Source: Candidatus Brocadiia bacterium | Lineage (GTDB): Bacteria; Planctomycetota; MHYJ01; WSZJ01 | Direction: 5' to 3' | Assembly (NCBI GenBank): GCA_013360825.1 | Contig: JABWAY010000120.1 | Location: 1-11,272 of the forward strand | Length of the DNA stretch: 11,272 nucleotides | Part shown: piece by piece, positions 7,536 to 11,272 of the stretch | Layout: each line of letters begins with the position of its first letter | How positions within the stretch are numbered: position 1 is the first letter of the stretch | The notes under the pieces: model-generated | Told to the model about the DNA's origin: nothing | Databases searched by the model: none | What the model saw: only the letters and a program-made list of their open reading frames with translations | Program-made: the position numbers and the translations under genes

Positions 7536-8335
7536 TCAGCGCGGGAATCGACCTGGGAAGCGGCTTTTCGAAGGCGCTTATCTACCGGGATGACGGGCAG
7601 GTGCTGGCGCGGGCGATCGCGAAGACGAAGGCGGACTTCGACACGGGAGCGCGCGAGGTGCTGGACGACGCACTGGCGCAGGCGGGGCTGTCGCAGTCGG
7701 ACATCGCGTACGTCTGCACGACGGGGCTCGGCCGGTATGCGGTCACGTTCCGCGACATCCAGGTGACGGAGATCACGGCGGCGGCGCGCGGGGCCTGGAC
7801 GCTGTTCAACCAGGCCCAGTTCGTCCTCGACCTGGGGGCGCAGAGCACGCGGGCGATCCGCCTGCGCGACAACGGGAAGGTGAAGGAGTTCCAGACCAAC
7901 GAGAAATGCGCGGCGGGCGGCGGAGCGTTCCTGGTGCGGGCCGCGAAGTATCTGGAGGTGCCGCTGGACTCGCTGGGCAAGCTGTCGTCGGACGCGAAGG
8001 CTTCGCAGCCGATTTCGAGCGTCTGCGCGGTGCTGGCCGAGACCGAGATCATCAACCACGTCTCCGAGAACATCCCGATCGGCGACATTGCGCGCGGCAT
8101 GCACGAGTCGATGGCGGAGCGCGCCATGGGTCTCCTCAAGAAGGTCGGTCTGAACGGCCCCCTGTGCCTCGTCGGCGGGGTCGCTCTCCAGTCCGGCTTC
8201 GTCGAGGCGTGCCGCAAGAAGTTCGGTGTGGAACTCCTCATCCCCCAGCATTCCCAGTACGCGGCCGCGCTCGGCGCGGCGGTTCTGGGAATGCAGCGGG
8301 CGAAGAAGCGGCTCGCGGACGCGGCGGCGAGCTGA
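7532..8335 (+). CDS. bcrD: Benzoyl-CoA reductase-like ATPase subunit D (BcrD type, divergent phosphate-2 motif)
   Basis: 267 residues, the second ASKHA-fold ATPase and a paralogue of the preceding gene. Its ATG overlaps that gene's TGA (ATGA), with AGGAG 8 bases upstream, so the two subunits are probably made in equal amounts. Motifs are GIDLGSGFSKAL (5-16), CTTGLGRYAVTF (62-73), cluster cysteines C126 in NEKCAAGGGAF and C165 in SSVCAVLAETEI, and VGGVALQSG (214-222). The phosphate-2 motif reads DLGAQSTRAI (100-109) in place of DIGGQD, losing the usual Asp. From memory, Thauera BcrD also deviates here (DIGAL..RAI), so this marks D-type identity rather than damage. The two cysteines fit one [4Fe-4S] cluster held between the A and D subunits. 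Probable partner of subunit A in a B-C-A-D complex. Confidence 0.9.
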   Translation: MISAGIDLGSGFSKALIYRDDGQVLARAIAKTKADFDTGAREVLDDALAQAGLSQSDIAYVCTTGLGRYAVTFRDIQVTEITAAARGAWTLFNQAQFVLDLGAQSTRAIRLRDNGKVKEFQTNEKCAAGGGAFLVRAAKYLEVPLDSLGKLSSDAKASQPISSVCAVLAETEIINHVSENIPIGDIARGMHESMAERAMGLLKKVGLNGPLCLVGGVALQSGFVEACRKKFGVELLIPQHSQYAAALGAAVLGMQRAKKRLADAAAS

Positions 8336-8379
8336 CCCGGATTGCTGGCGAAATGAAGGCCGCTCGCACGGCGCTCGCG

Positions 8380-8418
8380 TCTCCTCCGCGATGGAAACCC
8401 GCATTCACGCGGAGGAGA
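8380..8418 (+). terminator. Stem-loop after the bcr-like operon, terminator-like without U-tract
   Basis: A perfect 11-bp inverted repeat, TCTCCTCCGCG (8380-8390) and CGCGGAGGAGA (8408-8418), encloses a 17-nt loop, 45 bases after the stop of the last ATPase gene. No T-run follows, so it would be a weak intrinsic terminator or a 3'-end stabilising hairpin. Its position at the operon end supports the role. Confidence 0.5.
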
Positions 8419-8451
8419 AACGCTGGGCGGTTCGAAACGACGGCGTGAGCT

Positions 8452-8477
8452 CCGGCTTGAGGGCGAAACGAAGCCGG
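8452..8477 (+). repeat. Second stem-loop downstream of the bcr-like operon
   Basis: CCGGCTT (8452-8458) and AAGCCGG (8471-8477) form a 7-bp stem with a 12-nt loop, 34 bases after the first hairpin. Together they may form a transcript-end structure. No T-run is seen. Confidence 0.35.
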
Positions 8478-8489
8478 TCGACCTGCGGT

Positions 8490-8903
8490 TCAGGCGTCCC
8501 AGCGAGTCATCGGGCGGCGTGGCGGTGCTCCGGCGTGAGGCCGATGATTGCCCGTGACGGACGAAGCGGATGGCGGCGTGCATCGCGGCTCAGGACGAAG
8601 CAGCGGTCCGTCCTCCGCAATGGCATGAGTGATCCGGGCCGTCGTCGTCGGTGAAGCGTTCGCGAAGCGCCGGCCCCGCCCGCCTGCCCCGACCCGCCCC
8701 GGGGAGCGTCGGGGGCAGGTCCGGGGCGATTCTCCCGCGGCTGGCGGCGCCGGCGTGACGCTGCCGTGGAGGGGATCGAAGTTCTCGCCGGCGGACAGGA
8801 AGGTGCGGTGGAGGTCGAGGAGGAGGCGGTCGGCTTCGCGGAGACGCCTGGAGGCGACCTTGGTCTCGAAGGGGGCGCGTCCCATTGAGATATCATGTGA
8901 CAC
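8490..8903 (-). CDS. Small hypothetical ORF divergent to the HTH-ATPase gene, possibly decayed at its 3' end
   Basis: 137 codons from a GTG at 8903, or 131 from an ATG at 8885. The first 45 or so residues look protein-like: SMGRAPFETKVASRRLREAD, then LLLDLHRTFLSAGENFDPLHG, an amphipathic helix-rich stretch with strong G/C third positions. After about base 8740 the translation becomes Pro/Arg/Ser-rich with mixed third positions, as if the frame were lost or the gene decayed. No domain is recognised. A TATACT -10-like box lies at 8926-8921 upstream. Neither start has a good Shine-Dalgarno, so a leaderless or short-leader transcript is possible. It may be a false ORF; the AT-rich divergent promoter is the main support. 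Confidence 0.3.
   Translation of the reverse strand: MSHDISMGRAPFETKVASRRLREADRLLLDLHRTFLSAGENFDPLHGSVTPAPPAAGESPRTCPRRSPGRVGAGGRGRRFANASPTTTARITHAIAEDGPLLRPEPRCTPPSASSVTGNHRPHAGAPPRRPMTRWDA
8683..8719. repeat. CTGCCC..CCCCGGGG..GGGCAG palindromic element, copy 1
   Basis: CCTGCCCCGAC (8683-8693) pairs with GTCGGGGGCAGG (8708-8719) apart from one extra C, around a CCCCGGGG core (8697-8704). A similarly built element lies at 10545-10579, so the two bracket the HTH-ATPase gene. It could be a terminator for either direction, an REP-like repeat, or the edge of an inserted segment. Confidence 0.4.
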
Positions 8904-8934
8904 TGTCGATAGTATTTGATAGTATATGACACAT
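8885..8934. promoter_or_regulatory. AT-rich divergent promoter/operator island
   Basis: This is a sharp AT-rich island in GC-rich DNA. On the plus strand TTGAGA (8885-8890) and GATAGT (8908-8913) are 17 bases apart, a plausible sigma-70-type -35/-10 pair. Transcription would begin only a few bases before the ATG at 8926. On the minus strand TATACT (8926-8921) is a -10-like box serving the small divergent ORF; no -35 partner was found for it. An imperfect inverted repeat, ATGTGACA (8895-8902) with TGACACAT (8927-8934), encloses two direct copies of GATAGTAT (8908-8915 and 8918-8925). Such a dyad over both promoters suits autoregulation by a DNA-binding protein, and the adjacent gene encodes an HTH domain. 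Confidence 0.5.
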
Positions 8935-10363
8935 AAAACACGACTCCGATTTCCTCTCCGGCACTGAACTCCGCAAAGCCCTCGGCATCTCGAACCCCAC
9001 CTACTACCGCTGGCTCCGGGAAGGAAAACTCCGCGGCACCCGCGCCGGACGCGACTGGCGCTTCCCGAAATCCCTCGTCGATGAACTCCTCCATTCCGGC
9101 CCGCCCACTTCAACAACCCGCGACGCCCTCGCCGCCTGGACCGCCGAACTCCTGGCCGCCGGCGTCCCCGGAAAGGACATCGAAGCCATGACCACCGCCG
9201 AAGCCCGCCCGGGAAATTCCCTCGCACGCCTCATCCTCCGCCACGCGCACGCCAGCCGGGCCACCGATGTCCACGTCGAACCCGCCGCCGGCGGCTTCGC
9301 CCTGCGCGAGCGCATCGACGGCCGCCTCTCCCCGGCCGGCAAACCTCTGACTCGCGCCGCCGCCGCCGATCTCTTCCAGACCGTCCGCGACCTCGCCGGC
9401 ATCCCCCGCGACGCCGACACCCTGCCCGCCTCCGGCCGCTTCTTTGCCGACATCGGCGACCGCAGCATCGACGTCCGCGCCGCCACTTTCCCTACCGCCG
9501 CCGGCCCCTCCCTTTGCCTCAGCCTCCTCGACCCCCGGACTCTCATCCCCCGCCTCGACGACTTCGGGTTACCCGGAGAATGCGTCGCCGCCATCCGCTC
9601 CTGCGTCTCCCGCCCGGGACTTTTCATCGTCAACGGCCGTACCGGCTCCGGCAAGACGACCACTCTCTATTCCCTCCTCCTCTACATGGCCCGCCCCGAT
9701 CTCAAGATCATGACCGCCGAGGATCCCGTCGAGCTCAACATCGTCGGCGTCCAGCAGCTGCACGCCGGCCAGCCCGGCCTCCCCTCCTTCGCCGAGGCGA
9801 TCCGTGCGATGAGCCTCTCCGGCGTCGACATCGCCATGGCCGCAGAAATGCGCGACGGCGACAGCATGCGCGCCCTCCTCACCATCGCGGGCACCGGCAG
9901 GCGCGCCCTCACCGTCCTCCACGCCCCCGACGCCCTCGGTGCCCTGCATCGCTTCACCCGGTGCTCCGAAGCCGAGCCCGCGCTGATCGCGGAGAACATC
10001 ACCGGCATTCTCAACCAGGCCCTCGCCCGCAAGCCCTGCCCCGCCTGCGTGACGACCGGGACACTGACGGTCGAGGAGGCGCATTCCCTGGGTCTTTCGG
10101 CGCGTGAGGTCGGCCGGAAGGTGGTCGCGGCACCCGGGTGTGCGACATGCCGCAATTCGGGGGTGCGGGGCGGGACGATCGTCGTCGAGCTTCTGACGAT
10201 GACGCCTGCGCTGAGGAGAGGGCTCGAAGCGCGCCTTGGGATCGACGAACTGCGGGCGTGCATGCCGGCGAACTTCCGGACGATTCGCGACGAGGCGCTG
10301 GACAAGATGTTCGCGGGAGAGATCGCGCCATCGGAGGCGATCCGGCTCGCGGGACGCGCATAG
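8926..10363 (+). CDS. Excisionase/MerR-like HTH fused to GspE/PilB/PulE-type secretion ATPase; 5' end frame-disrupted
   Basis: One frame is open from 8930 to the TAG at 10361-10363. Bases 8942-9100 encode an HTH_17-type domain: FLSGTELRKALGIS, then YYRWLREGKLRGTRAGRDWRF. A linker leads to the ATPase (391 residues from the ATG at 9188). That part shows an N2-like region with TDVHVEP, Walker A GRTGSGKT (150-157, K156), Asp box AEDPVE (177-182), Walker B-like VDIAMAAEMRD with E220, His box VLHAPDA (H245), and zinc cysteines C284, C287, C318 and C321. The HTH frame has no ATG, GTG or TTG. The ATG at 8926 is one base out of frame and would join if one A of AAAA (8935-8938) were absent, giving about 478 residues. 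An alternative is initiation at 9188 (AAGGA about 10 bases upstream), which drops the HTH. No pilus or secretion genes are adjacent. Such ATPases power pilin or secretion machines; the HTH suggests a regulatory or variant role. Confidence 0.82.
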
Positions 10364-10381
10364 GAACCCCGGAGTACGCCG

Positions 10382-10462
10382 CGCCTGAGCCCGGCTCTTC
10401 GAGTGGTCTGCGAGGTCAACCCGCTCCTCTGCCCGCGCTGCGGCTCCGAAATGAAAGTGGTC
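10382..10462 (+). pseudogene. Relic resembling the zinc-ribbon tail of an IS91-type transposase
   Basis: The frame reads ALRVVCEVNPLLCPRCGSEM followed by KVV and then loses sense in an Arg-rich stretch. The pattern (Y/C)EV(D/N)PL.CP.CG..M(K/R)(V/I) is the signature near the C-terminus of IS91-type putative transposases, where it is normally followed by a hydrophobic FI-x(n)-ILxHL segment that is missing here. Upstream the frame is closed by the TAG of the ATPase gene, so only about 27 codons survive. I recognise this from family memory, and the fragment is short. It could instead be a remnant of another CxxC protein. Confidence 0.4.
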
Positions 10463-10544
10463 GATGAGGATCGGCGGCGACGGAGGACGAAGGCGCAAGA
10501 GCATCGTGGAGTGACGGGGCCCCCCGGGCCGCGACCACGCTTCT

Positions 10545-10579
10545 CTGCCCGACTCCGACCCCGGGGATCCCGCGGGCAG
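10545..10579. repeat. CTGCCC..CCCCGGGG..GGGCAG palindromic element, copy 2
   Basis: CTGCCCG (10545-10551) and CGGGCAG (10573-10579) form a 7-bp stem around a CCCCGGGG core (10559-10566), about 180 bases after the HTH-ATPase stop. Arm-to-core spacing mirrors that of the element at 8683-8719. A terminator or dispersed palindromic repeat is possible. Confidence 0.4.
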
Positions 10580-10675
10580 GCGCGACGCCGGCCCCGACTC
10601 CGAGTCCGGGAACCTCGTTCGGGGATCGTTCGAGGGCAGCCCGTCCCTCGCGCCGGACCTGTCGCGCCGCTCCGC

Positions 10676-10705
10676 TTGATTTGCGCCCGCCGGCGGGTCT
10701 AGTAG
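10676..10705 (+). promoter_or_regulatory. Weak promoter with palindrome between -35 and -10
   Basis: TTGATT (10676-10681) and TAGTAG (10700-10705) are 18 bases apart, and the GTG of the carrier-domain gene follows 11 bases later. A perfect 12-bp palindrome CCCGCCGGCGGG (10686-10697) fills the spacer, a typical place for a repressor site. The -10 match is poor, so this is tentative. Confidence 0.25.
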
Positions 10706-10716
10706 AGTGGCCGACC

Positions 10717-11272
10717 GTGAAGCGATCGCGCCGCGCCGGCCCCGCCGAGGAACTGAGTGCGGACGCTGCGGCGCTGATCGGGCTGGTCGAAACTCTGGTG
10801 AAGGAGCTCCGGCCGGGGGCGGGGCCGGTCCCGGTGACGCTGGACAGCGGGCTGGCGACGGACCTGGGGATCGACTCGCTGGCCCGGGTCGAGATGCTGC
10901 TCCGGATCGAGCGGGAGTTCCGGGTCGCGGTGCCGGACCAGGCGGGGCAGGCCGCGGAGACGCTGCGGGACCTGCTGCGGGCCATCGAGGAGCGGCTGAA
11001 GATCCGCGAGATCCAGGCCGCCCGCGGCCGCAACCACCAGCCCACCGCCGCCGAGCTGGAGGAGCACGAGCTGTCCGACGACGCCTGGCAGCAGGCCGCG
11101 CAGCGCTTCTTCGACCAGGAGCAGGACCGGGGCAGCAACTACCAGCGCCTGCGCAGCGGGGGCGTCGACGCGCAGGAGGAGGCGGCCTGGGCCCCCATCT
11201 TCAAGGACCAGGCCCAGCTCGAGGACCTGGTGCACATGCTCATCAACATGATGGGCATCGAGCGCACCGAGA
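10717..11272 (+). CDS. Protein with N-terminal acyl carrier (phosphopantetheine) domain and unknown tail, cut by window edge
   Basis: From a GTG at 10717 the frame stays open to the window end (185 complete codons), with nearly every codon ending in G or C. Residues 12-90 form an acyl carrier domain: helix I ALIGLVETLVKEL, then DSGLATDLGIDSLARVEMLL with the phosphopantetheine-attachment serine S54 in GIDSL, then RIEREFRVAVPDQ and TLRDLLRAIE. Carrier domains tether acyl groups as thioesters during fatty-acid, polyketide or lipid synthesis. A free carrier protein would stop near residue 90. Here it runs on into a charged, Gln/Glu-rich helical tail (91-185: LSDDAWQQAAQRFFDQEQD, then WAPIFKDQAQLEDLVHML) that matches nothing I recognise. 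Most known fusions continue into AMP-ligase, acyltransferase or ketosynthase domains. The start is uncertain because the Shine-Dalgarno is weak. An assembly junction after about base 10990 is a possible alternative. Confidence 0.75.
   Translation, partial: MKRSRRAGPAEELSADAAALIGLVETLVKELRPGAGPVPVTLDSGLATDLGIDSLARVEMLLRIEREFRVAVPDQAGQAAETLRDLLRAIEERLKIREIQAARGRNHQPTAAELEEHELSDDAWQQAAQRFFDQEQDRGSNYQRLRSGGVDAQEEAAWAPIFKDQAQLEDLVHMLINMMGIERTE

Larger units (their letters stand above)
8336..8925. other. Gene-poor region between the bcr-like operon and the HTH-ATPase gene
   Basis: No convincing plus-strand gene was found; the frames here are Arg/Ser-rich with poor third-position bias. The region holds two stem-loops (8380-8418 and 8452-8477), a GTC triplet run near 8640-8650, and a near-palindrome centred on CCCCGGGG (8683-8719). 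Its right part carries a possible short minus-strand ORF (8490-8903) and then an AT-rich promoter island. Mobile-element debris is possible, but no transposase motif was recognised. Confidence 0.5.
10364..10716. other. Intergenic stretch with transposase relic, hairpin and weak promoter
   Basis: 353 bases between the HTH-ATPase gene and the carrier-domain gene. It contains a short coding-like fragment (10382-10462) resembling the C-terminal zinc ribbon of an IS91-type transposase, a hairpin centred on CCCCGGGG (10545-10579), repeated CCGACTCCGA sequences (about 10549-10558 and 10594-10603) and a weak promoter with an embedded palindrome just before the next gene. No full gene was seen. Confidence 0.5.

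Noticed and set aside
10699..11235. Minus-strand open frame opposite the carrier-domain gene
   Set aside because: Leu/Arg/Pro/Gln-rich shadow; the plus frame carries the GIDSL carrier motif and consistent codon bias.
1..11272. CRISPR array, tRNA or rRNA genes
   Set aside because: No regularly spaced direct repeats, and no cloverleaf or rRNA-like stretches were seen on either strand.

Overview
The window is GC-rich bacterial DNA in which nearly all sense codons end in G or C. Gene content suggests an anaerobic or facultatively anaerobic bacterium. The lineage cannot be fixed from sequence alone; a deltaproteobacterial/myxococcal or acidobacterial-type genome would fit, but this is a guess.

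Left block (1-3285, minus strand): read in the direction of transcription, a HisC-type PLP aminotransferase, a class III (CaiB/BaiF) CoA-transferase joined to it by an ATGA overlap, and a thiolase that runs off the left edge. These look like one operon that deaminates an amino acid, loads an acid onto CoA and cleaves a 3-ketoacyl-CoA, though the substrates are not visible. A 952-bp stretch without a convincing gene (3286-4237) separates this operon from a divergent one.

Central block (4238-8335, plus strand): four tightly packed genes in the order C-B-A-D encode a complete class I, ATP-dependent benzoyl-CoA reductase-type enzyme. Two are BcrC/BcrB-like catalytic subunits and two are ASKHA-fold, iron-sulfur-bridged ATPases. 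Strong Shine-Dalgarno sequences and an ATGA overlap support co-translation. No ferredoxin, dienoyl-CoA hydratase or ring-cleavage gene is present here. Two stem-loops follow the last gene.

Right block (8336-11272): a gene-poor stretch with hairpins; a small minus-strand ORF of unknown function; an AT-rich divergent promoter island; and an unusual protein in which an excisionase/MerR-like helix-turn-helix is fused in frame to a GspE/PilB-type secretion ATPase. The HTH part has no ordinary in-frame start codon: the nearest ATG is one base out of frame next to an A4 run. Next come a short relic resembling the zinc-ribbon end of an IS91-type transposase, and a hairpin similar to one on the far side of the HTH-ATPase gene. 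The window ends inside a gene that starts with an acyl carrier domain and continues into an unrecognised hydrophilic tail.

The most unusual items are the HTH-GspE fusion with its broken start and symmetric control region, the pairing of a benzoyl-CoA reductase operon with an aminotransferase/CoA-transferase/thiolase operon, and the carrier-domain protein with an unknown tail.
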